This document shows, in pieces, positions 26,592 to 39,636 of a stretch of DNA of 64,000 nucleotides. The stretch's first letter is position 1. Each line of letters begins with the position of its first letter. The stretch comes from Glossina fuscipes (taxonomy: Eukaryota > Arthropoda > Insecta > Diptera > Glossinidae). The translations under genes and the position numbers were made by a program. The stretch spans positions 39,000,966 through 39,064,965 of the forward strand of contig NW_023998415.1 of the NCBI RefSeq assembly GCF_014805625.2, given 5' to 3'. The notes below the pieces were generated by a model that saw nothing but the letters and a program-made list of their open reading frames with translations, made no database searches and had not been told where the DNA came from.

Positions 26592-28805
26592 CGCACACCC
26601 ACACACCGAAGAACACGGTCATTTCCTGGCATCGGTTTCGTGTTTTCGCAATGGGACAACATTGCATAGATATGAAAAGTTAGGAGAGAATAATTTATAT
26701 GCAAATTTCTTTTAACTTTTTCAAATTTTTTGATAAAATAAAATTTGCAAATGTTTAAAAAAAGAAAAAATAATATTTCTTCTTTCTACGACTCTTTGCT
26801 TCTTACGTTGTTGTGCGGCGAATGGGCGAATAAATGAACGAATGAATATTTAAAGCGTTTCATTACTCTACGATGAATGCATTTTATAGCGAATGTAGAT
26901 AGATTTCTAATGATTGCTTTTATCTGATCAGTTTTTTAATAAGATTTGGCGCCAATTAGATACGCACACTTATCCACGCACATCCACCGACATCTTAATA
27001 TTTGCAATTATTGACACGTGCTTTTAGCTCATTTATGATTAATAAAAAATTTGTTTTTCTCATTAATCGCTTCAAATTTTTTCTCTGCGCACAATTTAAT
27101 AAATTATTATTAGGCGTTATTTTCAAAACATCTTTAATTCAATTTTTTTTTCTCGCTTGACTAATTTCTTATTTTTATTTATTTTCAAGCGGGTACAGGC
27201 ACTTTGAAAAAAAAAAAAAAATTATTCAATTTTTTTTATTTTTTTTTATTAATTTTACGAATTATAAGCGAAATATTTTGTAATTTATTTTTAATATATT
27301 AAACAGACCGTATGTCTTAAGCTAATCCGCGGTTCGATCAACAAGCGCTGAAGTTCAACTGGAGTCGTTGAATTTTTTAAAAAATCATTCAACTCAATCG
27401 AGTAGGCCACGGCACATACAACATGCAAGCAATAATAGCAATACAGCAAGTTCTGCAAACGCTAAAGAATTCAATGCAGACCTTTAAGAAAGAAGAAGAA
27501 ACATGAAATTAAAAAGCAAGCTGTTCGAGGAAGAAAAGCACTCATAGAAAGAAATATTCAAAGTATATCATGAACATGCAACCGCAACAACCAACTCATC
27601 CAGCCAACCAACATGAAACATAAGGCATATAAAAAATATATATATTTATATATATACAGTAACACTAGAAGCATTAAAAAAAAAAAAAAAAAAAAAAAAC
27701 ATATGTCAGTTGGTTCATAAATGTTTAAGTTCGTTATGTGTTTCTTGTTTACAAATTGGTAGTCGCGGTTGGTTGGCTGGTTCTTTGCATGGTTAATTGG
27801 TTCTTCCTGAAAAGAACCTTTATGTTACCAATTTAAAGCTTTTAGAAAAAAAGAAACAAAGAAAAAAAAAAAAAAATTGATTAATTTAAGGTAATTTTTT
27901 AAAATATATTTTTCTTTCTTTTCTTTTTTTAATACTTAATACATGTGTAGATAATTTATTTTAAACAATTGATTAGGCACTCATACTCACAAAAATATTG
28001 GCCTTAGATATGCTATAGTTCCATTCCATTTTGTTTCTTGCGCTGAGTTATTTTAATTGTTTACTCTCGTTGTGTAGAACTCAAACGTAATTCTCTCAGT
28101 AAATTTTCTCTCTTGCATGGTTGATGAATGATTTTATTATGATATACTTTGTCACCTTCGGAAATGTACTTTTTGCGTAGTAAAAGTTCCTTTCTTTTTC
28201 AAATTTTCATTTAGCGAAAGACGTTTTTACTATTTGGGTCTACTGACCTGTGGACCTAAGCAGATTCGGTTAGTCTTCTGTAGTACTGCAATTACAGTTA
28301 TTGAATATAACACAATATCCGCATGAATTGCTTATTGTAATGAGACATTTTCCCTTGTCGGACAAATTTCCCGCCCATACAATCATTCATATGTCCGATA
28401 TTCTGATTGATTTGACTTAATCGGATCGAAAAATTCATTATCTTTATAAAATGTTTGGAAATTGCTTGACAGCACGTCCCGAACGACCTATCCTTCATAA
28501 TCATATATTCAGTACTATAAACTATTGCGTACTTTAGCATAAACTGGCTGAAGAACTCTGTAAAACTTTCAGAATTATTTCGCTAAATTGATAAACAGTT
28601 GGCCTTATAATGTTACGAAAATTTTAATTTATCCTTTATTATTATTAAGCAGTTTTTTTTTCATTCATAATCCCTGTTCATTATCGGGTTTGTTTTTATT
28701 TTTAAGCAGACGATTTTACTTCAAGGATTCTGTAGTGCACATTTTCTAAGAGCTTGGAGTGACACACCGTATACTTTCGGTACAATACCGTATACTAAAT
28801 TCTGA

Positions 28806-28816
28806 ATATATATATA

Positions 28817-28857
<41 letters not shown>

Positions 28858-28860
28858 TAC
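28806..28860. repeat. (TA)n microsatellite
   Basis: About 50 bp of TA with one interruption (tactat) near 28817-28822. Confidence 0.9.
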
Positions 28861-31172
28861 AGTCTAGTATAGTTGTTTAGATTTGAAACACGTTGCTAAA
28901 TATCTACTTGAAATCTGATCAAAATATTTGGCGGGAAGACCTTACAAATTTCGTGCAATTTCTTTAAAATAAATTTCATTTAGATAATAAACTATCTCGG
29001 TTTATTCATCGGTCCGGAAGAACTGTCTGTATCAAATGAATCCTTGCCGGTGTGCTGCAGCCTCTAGAAACTGTTAACTGGTCGTTTAAAATGAAAACAC
29101 GCTAGTGTAGCTTCGGTGTAGAGACGGTCGCTGACAGTCATTTGAGAAGTAAACTGTAAAATGTGCAATACAGCGCGACATTTTCGCTTACAATCTCGGG
29201 GGAGAAATATTGTAGACGAACTTTTCAACACGAAAATACATTTCAAAAGCACATTTAAGAGCTCTTTGCGTAAAAGATGAGTTTTTAAAGTGGCCAGCAA
29301 GGATTACTGCAACAAGGTCGACCGTTTTCTCTCATTTGAATATTTTTAAAATAATATTCTCGACAAAATAAAAACTTTATCTAAAAATTAATTATTACAA
29401 AATAATTATCTTTTTTGGCATAAATTTGAAAATTTTCATTCAATTGCCGCTAATCAGAAAAAAAATGAATAGTTATCGATATATGTATTAAATGAATTGT
29501 TTTTTTCTTCTTTAAAAGAATTACGTTCAGCTCAGAAATCACGTAAAAGTTACCGTACATTTACATACAAGCTTCATCTCCCTTTAGTGTGCGATCATAT
29601 TTTGGCATAAAGTATCGAAGCCTTTGATACAAAGCCTATCCAAGATTCCTTATTTTAGTTCCATAGGCATGGCTTGCCTCTTACAATGTTAAAACTTTCA
29701 ACGCTTTGTCAAATATTACTACTCGAAACTACACTGAAAGGTTGCCGATAGAACGATCCGTTTTAACGTCTTAAGGAGGTAGACCACTTTAAATTTTTCA
29801 AAATTGCTTCTTTTTTTTTTGCTTAATAGGTGTGAAAAGAAATTCATTACCCGCAAAAAATTTTTTTCTTCAAATTTCAATATTCCCCGCATGCCAGATA
29901 TCTTGGATATAGCGAACGATCTCGTTGTATGCAATTTTATTGACTAGTAATCTAAAAATCATTAAACTTTTGAAAATGGATGGATGATGTGATGCTGAAA
30001 AACAAGCAAGTTATAGCAAAAAATCTAAGAGAAGAGAGGAAAGAGGACAGATGTTTAAAACGAAAAGCGGCAAACAGCATAACTCCAACATTTATTATTA
30101 CTAAATGGTTGTCTTTGTTTAAGCCGAAAATTACACTCTCCCACTCAAACTTATGCCAATTAGACAAACATCAATAATCTCCAGTCTCTGTTGTGTCTTT
30201 TCTTGTTCTTAATTCAAAATTCAACTAATTATGCTGCTTAGGCGTAGCGTTCCTTGAGGTAAAGATATTGCCAGACAACGACTGTGGTGTTGTCATTTGT
30301 TAACACATTTCAAAAATAAATTTTTTTTCTAATACCTAAAGATATACTTAATGATCTCCTCAAATATTATTACTCTGCTACTTTTCCGTTTATTAAAAAA
30401 AAAAAATTGACAAAGAAACTTCTCTTTTTAACGCTGTTACCGTTACCGTGATCTATACCCCTTCAAGATCACAAATGTTCAAATGTAACACTTATTTATG
30501 CTATTCGTGCAAATGCGAGAGCAGCACATAATAATAAAATGGTGTACAGAACGATGGAATTTGGATTTGAGCAAGGGATACAACCTTCAATGTAAAGCAA
30601 TTCTTTGTTCTGATCTTAGTTCAGATTTTCGTTATTAGAGAATAGATTTTGTTGAACAGATTAAATGAGTTTTTTTGCCGTTTGTTGGGACTCTCTCTTC
30701 GATCCTTTAATGTTACATAAGACTTTTTAAATTTTTTGATCTTGTATTCTATTGTGAATGAAACAGCGACTCGTTGCATTGATATTGATTTGTGTTGGAG
30801 AATGCTGCGGTATTATTCATTTACGTTACGTACTGAAAAAAGGTACCGTTATACGTTTTTTGCTTTTATCAACCATGCGTGATTGGTCACCACGAAAAAA
30901 TGACTTACAATTGCTTTATGTTTAACTCATTTCACGTCACTCACTATCAGTTTCTCTCTACTTTATTTACGGTCTCCTTTGCTCACCTTGATATCTAAAG
31001 GAAAAACCGGCTTTTTTGCAGTCGTTTCAAGTTTCTTGGCCAATTTTCCAATTAATTCCAATTAAACTCAATGAGTTGAAATAATTTAGCTACGAAAATC
31101 ACTATATAACGCTCTTACTAACAAGCACTATTTAAAAAAAAAAAAATATTTTATAATACCGACCAAGTATTG

Positions 31173-31203
<31 letters not shown>
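31173..31203. repeat. Poly(A) run
   Basis: 31 consecutive A residues. No retroposed sequence was identified on its 5' side. Confidence 0.85.
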
Positions 31204-31207
<4 letters not shown>

Positions 31208-32300
31208 AAAAAAACTTGAGAAAATTACTACATTCAGTTAGTTGTTGTATCCATTGTTTTTGTGGAATTCTGTTTCTGTTTCTGTTTCTGTTTCTTTTAT
31301 TTTCTTTTCTTATTTTTTTTTATTTTTTTAATTTTAATTCTCCGCCACACCTTTCCAATCAGAAACTTTAGAGTATTGTATATGATTTATATGATTTTTA
31401 ACGGATTTATTAGAGATTAAGATAAATTAAGGCTTACTTACAATCGTACTTATACTTATAAACGTACACATTTATGCATATCCGTATTTAGATGCAATTA
31501 ATGCCGCACTACCCCACACTACTCTCAAGCTTTAATCTAAATGAATTTAGCTCAAAAATGATTTTTCCCCCCCTTTTTATGAATAATAGAAAAAAATGCA
31601 AGATTGTCTTTTATCTTAGATATGATTAATTAGTTGAAATTGTCGGTTCGGTTAGTTGATTAGGTGGCTGAGAACTTTGCGATCGATTCTTAGCTTGACT
31701 TAATTTTTTGTATGTGGTTTTAAGTTTTCTTTTTTCTTTTTTTTTTTTTTTGTTTCCATTACGTCTCCGTATAAAATAAATTGTGAATGAATGATATTTT
31801 AATTTCAATTAAGGCCAATTAGAAAAGAAAATATTTTGAATATTTTTTCAAATTAAGCCTTCATAACTCACAGTATTTGGTATATTAATTTTTTTTCTTA
31901 AAGTCACTGTAATCACTGCTTTTATTGATTAAAGGCAAACCTTTTACGTATGATACTTAATTCGGCGTTGAGGAGAATTAAAATTTGTCGTGATCTCTCC
32001 TTTCTGTTTCATTTAACTGCGCTTCGTGTTCGGTTGCTTGTTTTGAGACGAAGCTTCCATGCTATTGCAAAATATAATAATTTTCGATAATCATTAATAT
32101 ATTTTATCCAAATTCGCGCTCATTTACGATAAGTTCATGTACGAACGTTGTAATCGCCTCGAAAAGCACAAGTTCAAATTGGCATATAAATATACTTCAT
32201 TGCATTTTCACCAGACACAGATGGGCAAGGAGTGAAAAAAAAATGTTAAGTTTGCATGCCAGGATATTCTAATAAAGCAAGCTCTTCGATTAGATGTCAT

Positions 32301-32447
32301 TTACAGGAACAGGGCATCTCTGTACCGTGTCTATTGCCCAGAATTTTTAATCAACGCATTTCGCAGATATTGGGCATCTCTGCATAGAATTTACTGCAAC
32401 ACAGCCCTTAAACCGTGGGCATTGCAGGAACTGGGCATTTCTGCACC
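32301..32447. repeat. Three ~60-bp repeats, each with a dyad
   Basis: The core gggcatYtctg recurs at 32312, 32372 and 32433, so the spacing is 60 and then 61 bp. Each core lies in a dyad of 21-23 bp: 32302-32324 (TACAG ... CTGTA), 32363-32383 (GCAGA ... TCTGC) and 32423-32445 (TGCAG ... CTGCA). The second base pair of the first and third stems differs by a compensating A-T to G-C change. One plus-strand frame is open across the region (about 32234-32497, no ATG at the start) and gives partly repeated peptides in units 1 and 2; the 61-bp spacing shifts the third unit out of frame. Confidence 0.6.
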
Positions 32448-32691
32448 AATTTTTTTAGGCGACATGCGTAAAAACTTTACTCGGCGCTTGCGTGCATAAG
32501 ATGAATTGATTTGAGACAATAGCCTAACTAATTATCTTCCCAATAACGAGCTCACTTCTGATACGGTTTTTTGAAGCAAAATTATTCGGTTTAGTAATGT
32601 CATAATTCCCAAGGAAGAATCAAACCACAATTGTTTGGTGAAAATGTTATGGTAGCATCGTGTTTCTCTGACATCGTGTTTTCGATAAATT

Positions 32692-32722
32692 TGATCAAGC
32701 GGTACTAATCAGTACCTGATCA
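32692..32722. repeat. Nested palindrome
   Basis: It reads TGATCA, AGC, GGTACT, AATC, AGTACC, TGATCA. The inner 6-bp arms pair across a 4-base loop and the outer 6-bp arms pair with each other, with a 3-base asymmetric bulge. It could be a hairpin or a symmetric protein-binding site; function unknown. Confidence 0.7.
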
Positions 32723-32738
32723 GCCATGCTAGTATTTT

Positions 32739-32788
32739 TTCGCTGATTTCCGAATCGAGGCAACGCATTATGCTGCACAATCAGCGAA
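32739..32788. repeat. 10-bp inverted repeat, 30-base loop
   Basis: TTCGCTGATT (32739-32748) is exactly complementary in inverse order to AATCAGCGAA (32779-32788). It lies directly after the nested palindrome. Confidence 0.7.
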
Positions 32789-32799
32789 GAGGGAACTCA

Positions 32800-33784
32800 G
32801 GGATATTCGTTTCAAATGAGAAAATCTCTACACATGGGCGCGGGTTGTGCGCTAGTGTACTGAAGGTTAAAGATAACACGAAAAGATGATTGAAATATAA
32901 TATTTTTTTTTTATGTATGTATCGCATAAAAAAAGTTTAATGGTTAACAATAATAACAATACATATATTATGTATGCATATTTAAACTAAAAATTTGTAT
33001 AACATCTCTAGAAAAAAGATTAAAAATTCAATGAATTTTTGGCATCTGATAATCAATTTTTTTTTTTGTTTCAAACACAATCAAAGGATTCTGAAGCGGT
33101 AGCTGCAGCAGTTCAATTGGATATTGCCATTTCTACGGCATTTGTAAGTCCACCAATCTGACGGCCTCGGATCATCATCTTGCAGTTTCAGCCAGTTTGA
33201 CTATCAGGCTATCAGGCTAACGAACAATCAAGGAAGTTTAGCCTATTTTACGGACAAATTATGTAATATAATGGCTAATAATTTTTTAACAGCGAATTTT
33301 CTAACCAACATCATTGGTCAGGTGTTTACCTACCCTATACGCGTCATATGTTTATATAAAATACGCAATTTATTGCAAAAGCTTTAAACAATGAACTTCC
33401 CAAGTTGATGCATTTATTGCTTTCTTGCATGTCATACCGGCTAATATAACTAAGTGCGTTAACGGAAATATGTCTCTACCATTCTCTAATATCTTACACT
33501 ATCAAGATAGTAGAAATCCAATCGAGATAAAGACAATTGTTGGAAGAGGAGAGTAACCGTAGTTTCTTGTTATTAAAACCATTGCTAAGTGGTGCAATCA
33601 AATACAAACCTTAGAAGTGGTTATAATTAATAACCAAATATGCCAAATATGTTAAAGAATATGTAAAAACAATCATGGTTGGCCACGGCTCAGCATCAAA
33701 TGCCTTAAACCTCCCTACGATTATCTATATATAATGACTTTTCAAAATACGAATTCGAACTATTTTCAATATCGTTTGTCTTTC
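32800..33784. other. Noncoding stretch
   Basis: AT-rich DNA with no recognised gene, splice structure or mobile element. Confidence 0.55.
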
Positions 33785-34022
33785 GTCCAAAACTCGTCAG
33801 AATACCAAACTTCAAGAAAATATCTCAAGAATTGCCTTCTGCAGATTGAACACAAGCAAATAAGACCGACAAACGGATAGACGGACAGAAAAACTTAGAC
33901 TAATTGAAGAAATAATTTTGAATCGATCGGTATAATAAAAGTTTGGCGTATTTCACGTCATGCTGCGCATAATATATATTTGCGTGAACTTAACGTACCT
34001 TTGTATCACATAGGGTGTAACC
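33785..34022 (+). repeat. Dispersed fly repeat, copy A
   Basis: It shares an ordered set of blocks with 48857-49052: a gtcc-aaaac block, a caaa-ttcatc/aag block, ctgYagattRaac, a run of RacRgacRgac units (gaccgac...gacggacag), an atcgatc block, and the ending tagggtgtaa. This layout resembles the noncoding dispersed repeats common in fly genomes that carry gacggacagacgg and end in an ACCCT/AGGGT pair. The family name and class are not assigned. Confidence 0.5.
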
Positions 34023-37000
34023 ATTAATTAATTAAGACATTGTTGCACAATGTTTTTTTTTATAAATTCATTTCGATTGATTATTGATTGCATCTTATGG
34101 TACGTGGAAGCCAAGCCGATTTAGCTTTCAATATTTTTTAACAAATAAGATAAATGCAATAATATGACCAAATATGCCAAAATAATTATTACTTGAAATG
34201 GTAGTAATTATCGAAGAAAGCCCCCAACTACTTGGTAAATCACTTGTGTAGACCAAATAACACTCAACGAAAAAGAACTAAATGAATTGGAAACTTCAAC
34301 ACAAATCGAACCGTTATTGAACGAATCTTGACGTAGAAAATGTAAAAAAACTTGTTCAACCATACAATCATTTCTTAGTCTTAGTCGTTTCGGCTTCGAA
34401 AATTTGATAAGACATTTGCAAAATTCTTAAGATTCTTCTAAAAAATATCGATTAAGTTGTATTCGTCCTCATACAAAACTTATGATTAAATCATTTATAT
34501 ATAGTCCAAAAATATACGGTTAGGATTATCATCCAGGCTTATTACTACAACTATTTTCATACCCACTGTACCTTGTAAGTGCACATAGCGCAGCACGTAT
34601 GACACCGATTTCTAGCACGTGTTCTAAACCAGTGATTTTCTCAGTACACTTTAGGCAGCAATTGGTACCACCTTTTGCAATTCCTAGCAACGTAAACAAA
34701 TTCTCCACGTAGAGAGATTTTGGCTCGTTTTAACGGAATCGGCAAAGTTGCTGTTTGTGTGTCAACATATGCCCTTGCCATTAAAACCATTATATCTTGG
34801 TCGATGCCCAGGCAGCTGAAGTGCATATTTGCATGCGAGTGTCGTCCTCCAGGTTCTCGATTATTGCTGCTTGTCCGCGGCACAAGTGCTTATGCAAACC
34901 AACAGTTGCGTTTTGCTTATGCAAACTCAACGTGATAACTTAACAAGTTACGCTTAGTACTAAGTTAGTTTACGTTAGTTGTCAGTTGTCTCTTTCTCGC
35001 TTACATACTTACATGCTGTATTACTAATTTTAAAAGGCATGCACATGTGTCACTCGTTTTCCAGCCACCATAAAGCTCGGTCATTTTCATAGCCAAACTC
35101 TAATCGTTCATTACATTTGCGTGCAAAATCATCCAAAAATTCACGCAATTTTCAGTTTCGTCTTTGATTCTCACTTTCGGTTTTGCAAGTATAATTCTCA
35201 ATTCGTTTGGTTGTAAATTGCAAAAAGGCTTGCTATAGACTGTTGTTATCTGCACCACGAGCAATTTCATATTCAAATTATTTAAGAAATTTTTTTGGTT
35301 TTTTAAGGAATTAATGTTGTTTTTGGCTTTTCTTTTCATTAGATGAGTACAGAGCATGGTTACGTATACACCTTTTCAACTAGAAGTAAGGTCCTGAGTT
35401 ACATGTAATTTTGTAATTATCATATTTGTGTAGAAATTTACTGCATGCTGCGTAATGTTGCGTCATGCTTTTATTTATTAAGTAAAAAATAATGTATCCT
35501 ATATCGCAGGATTATACTTATCATTATTTGTCCAAAACAGAACCAGTGATGAGCAATTCGGGAACCGCAACGAGTCAAACGCAATGTTAAATGTGCTAAA
35601 GTCGTCATTTTTCGTATGCAAATATGGCGAAATTCACATAAATTAATTTTGAAATCTTATTTCAAGTTGTGTTGTCTTAAATGACTTACTCGATTGATGC
35701 GAACGCTTAAACATTGAAACCTCCAGAGAGAATTCTACATTAGCTAATATTCATAATGACATGGCAAAGATAAGCCTATTAAGCATAGTAAAATAAGAAA
35801 TGGTCTTGTAGTTAACACTATTCATTAATAATGAATATTATAGCACTAAAAATGTCAAGTCGAATAAGCCAATAAGTTACAGAATACACGGTACGACATT
35901 GCGTTTGAAAAAAGTCATTCGTTTTCTATTTTGGTATTAATCGCATTTGCGGTATGATTTATAAACTATTAAACGGCTCGTGTTTTGGATATTTTTAACA
36001 AAACTGAAAAATTTTAAATTTACTTACTTCTCCAACTTTAAGTTAATGCAAGAGCGAAGAGCAAGTATACGGAAAAAAGGAAAGTTTTTATAACTGCTCT
36101 GTGGAGCAGCTATCTTACGACCATACAACTGCTGACCTATCTTTCGGGTTTATCGTTTGTTTGTGTCATTGTAAGGATAGTGACCAGCAGGTACGTCGAA
36201 AAAATTACAACCCTGCGATGATTACTCCGATTTATTGATTTGATAGACGTTATTAATATCGTTATTATTATTATTATTATTATTATTTCTTCAATAATAA
36301 AATGTTTTTTTTTCCTTATTTTTAATTGTTTATTTATGCATTTGTTGTTTTTGTAAACTTTATAGTGGCAGAAATTGAAGTGCGTGAGATCGATATGAGA
36401 CACATAGAGATCTAACTGTAAAAGGGAAGAAAAACGAAGTCCAACGGGTAATGTGTTTAATGCGATGAAGAGTAGATGAGTATACGAGAAAATTTTGAGA
36501 TGAAACAGAATGGACGTTGGAGTTAGAAGAGAAAAAATTTTTCCCAAGCATAATCTATGATTTTCTTTCTTGAGGTTTTATCGAAAAAAACTGTTTGATG
36601 CAAATGCTTATGTTTACGTTTGATAAATAAAAGCTGTTTTCCACTTCATTTTTTTTTTTTTCACAATAAATTTTTCAAATAATTTTATTAATTATGTGCG
36701 ACAATTTACATAAATTTCTTCCCTCTAATCAATCTGATGAGTTCATTAATCAAAAATCTTTTTTCATAGTTTTTTTCTTTTCCCCAACTCCAACTTCCAT
36801 CCACTTGATGCATTATAATCAGTACGTCCTCTTTTTCATTTTTATTGTTTTTCATTTCGAATAAATGATAGAGTGGTGCGTGTAAATATTTCTTTTGGTT
36901 AACGGAGATGACAATACTTTTTCACTACAATATAATTTCAGTTAATGAGATGTGATTATGTAAAAATAGGAGAAAATGTTGCCGTTAGTCAGGTTATTAA

Positions 37001-37689
37001 CAACACGCAAGTGCTTGGTTACCAAAAAGAAAAATGAAAAAGAAACGTAAAGATGCACAAGCATATGGCGAACTTCAACATGCTTGAGAGATGTTAGATT
37101 TAAATTTATCCAATAATAATAATACTGACGATAATGACAATTATGGTTACAATGATGACGATGTGGTGATAACAACACAAATAACACAAAAATACGCGCG
37201 CGCATACACAAAAACACATACATAAATAATTGACAAGAAAATGGTTCGTGTGTTGAGTGGGGAAAGCGACAGTGAATTGCGTATTTTTCTTTTCCTGTCT
37301 GATTTCAGTGCTTTCTTGCGTTGTATGTTTTTTAGTTTCGAAAATAGGGAAAAAAAAAAAGAAATCATGTCTATGCTTAAGTTAAGCTCTTTTAATATTC
37401 ATATAAATGTGGCTATGAAATCAAACATCAAACCAAACATTAAAGCCATAGAAACGCACGCGTGCATAAATGCTTTAAACTGAAAAGCGTATAATCTTAG
37501 CTTCGTATATAACTGCACAAATACATGGTCGCATTTACACGCATACACAATCACATTCATACGTATGTATATACTCAAGCGCACGTATATGAGAAAAAAG
37601 ACCTTAACTTAGGCCTTTAGAAATAAACGACGTAGACATAGATTTGTGAATATGTAGATGTAAGTACGTACACAGAGTATATAAACATG

Positions 37690-37722
<33 letters not shown>

Positions 37723-37793
37723 CATTTATACACATGTATGTGTGTATGTGTGTATGTATGGATGTATGTATGTATGTATGTATGTATGTATTT
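37690..37793. repeat. TA and TATG compound repeat
   Basis: TA dinucleotides with ATG interruptions are followed by imperfect TGTG/TATG units and a clean (TATG)n run at about 37752-37790. Confidence 0.88.
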
Positions 37794-39339
37794 AGTTATG
37801 ATTCCAGTGAACATTTTAACCAAACCCGTCGTATCACCGACAAAACCGAGAGGCCTAGGCCGACAAACGGACGCAGGCAGACAATATGTCATTCATTTAA
37901 ATCTCTACGGTAGACAAAAGCATTTGTCTTTGATTTTTGCCGTTTATTTGTTTATGTGTTTATTCATTTCATGTACATATGTATGCATATAAATATAAAT
38001 AAATATATAAAAACATGTATATAAAAAAACATGTATACTTATACGTTTTTGTTTGCTGTACTGATGTGCTGTCATTAACATTGTCCTCTCTTCCTTCTTT
38101 TCGCTCGATCTCTTACTCTCTTCAATTCTCTGTCTTTGCCCCTTTATTTCTCCGGCCATCTCTTTTATACGCTTATCTTACGGTGGCTCTGCTCAACTGA
38201 CAGAAAACATGATTTGTTGACATTAACATAAAGATTTAAATTTTTTTTTTTTTTTTTTTTTTGTTCCGAAGCATCTTTAAATAACAATAATAGCAACAAC
38301 AATAACGATCATGATAATAATATTAGGAAATAAAATTGTCAACTTGACAAATAAATCTGAAGGATTAAGTAGACTTTGTTGTGAACAGATTTCGCCTCAA
38401 AAACAAAAAGATTGCTATTAATGATAACTCAATTCAGTTCGCTTTGACTTGAACGAATTTATTTTTGTTCATTTATTTAATTTTTTTTTTTTGCTTTTCA
38501 ACTTTCTTTATAAAATTATTATTTACGCATACGCAAAGCACTGATGAGGAATGTTCAAGCAAATTGAAATCGGACAGAAAGGCTTGATTAGCTAAACCAT
38601 GTTCGCAACGACAGAATATTTTGATAAATTCAAAGGCAGAGTAAATCCGATTGAAATATGGACTTAGGAAGGCACTCCTTGAAAATGTTTGCTCGAAGTT
38701 ATCGCTTTTACTGCGTCCGTCGAAGACCGAATCGCAGTCGTTTTGCATTTCGCAAAAAAATATATAATTTTATAGCCGAATTCAATTCAAAATCATCTCC
38801 AAAAACCCTATTTTAAATTTTCAACTTTTCTTGCAAAAGCATTGAAAGCGCCTGCATCGCTCCCAACTTTATATTTATTGCACGGTCGTCTCAACAAAGC
38901 TACACTAACGTATTTTGTTTGGAAAGTCCTTTAAAAGAAAGTAAACGATTTCTAGCGGGCATCTATTTGCATCTATTACAATCGTTAGAAATCGAAAGGT
39001 AAGATATTAGGTTGTCACAGCGAAACATCGGGGAACACTTGGGCAAAGAATTTGATATGGCAAAGAAACTTTTAGTCATAGTTTTTAGAAGTTTTAAAGC
39101 AACTTTCAAGTCAATGGAAAGAAAGAACTTTGTCTATAAATTTGCTGTGAATTCCGCCTTAAGGTGAACATAATCTTTTACTTGTAGACATTGCCGCAAC
39201 ATACCACATAAGCGATTAAAGCAAAATAAGTTTCCATTTTTCGCTATTAAGTTTGATTTTAATTTCGCCAAGGAAGTATGGAATGCCCCTTTTCTTGATT
39301 TATCTTTTAGGCTCTAATGCAGACAAGCGGCTGCAAGTG

Positions 39340-39636
39340 CTACAATTTCAGAAGTTCATAATTTGATGCTTCCAATTTATCCATTTTAGGAACATCATTG
39401 CGAGGTAATACATCGTCTTTGTCAAATATGGTATTATTTTTCGGTTTGGCCTTTGGTATTGGCCTCTGGCGCAAATTTTCTTCTAATTCTAAGGACATGC
39501 AATTTATGCAATTCCCGCTCAAGTCAACAAAGTTTTTACCTTTAATCTTTTCCAGCGCTTGATTTACTTTGGGATTAAATAAATAAGTCCAATGCACAGC
39601 TTTGACTAGTAGCTGAGTCTCTAGCAAATCCGAGTA
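39340..39636 (-). CDS. Unrecognised open frame, possible exon or gene relic
   Basis: The frame is open for about 98 codons on the minus strand between a TGA and the TAG at its 3' end. There is no ATG near its start; the first Met is about halfway in. The product is hydrophilic and mixed in composition, with charged and proline-containing stretches (for example RQRPIPKAKPKNN) and a C-x-x-C pair in the middle. This differs from the hydrophobic or homopolymer products of most chance frames nearby. I recognise no family. It could be a terminal exon, a retroposed fragment or chance, since this length is expected several times by chance in 64 kb of AT-rich DNA. Confidence 0.15.
   Translation of the reverse strand, partial: YSDLLETQLLVKAVHWTYLFNPKVNQALEKIKGKNFVDLSGNCINCMSLELEENLRQRPIPKAKPKNNTIFDKDDVLPRNDVPKMDKLEASNYELLKL

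Larger units (their letters stand above)
23851..32280. other. Noncoding stretch with many simple repeats
   Basis: No gene recognised. Repeats include GA tracts at about 24922-24986, (TA)n at 25628-25663, a CA/TA/CA compound at 26525-26590, A runs at about 27676-27699 and 31173-31203, (TA)n at 28806-28860, and (TTTCTG)n near 31267-31295. A minus-strand frame at 29064-29300 begins near a possible acceptor but has no identifiable domain. Confidence 0.55.
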
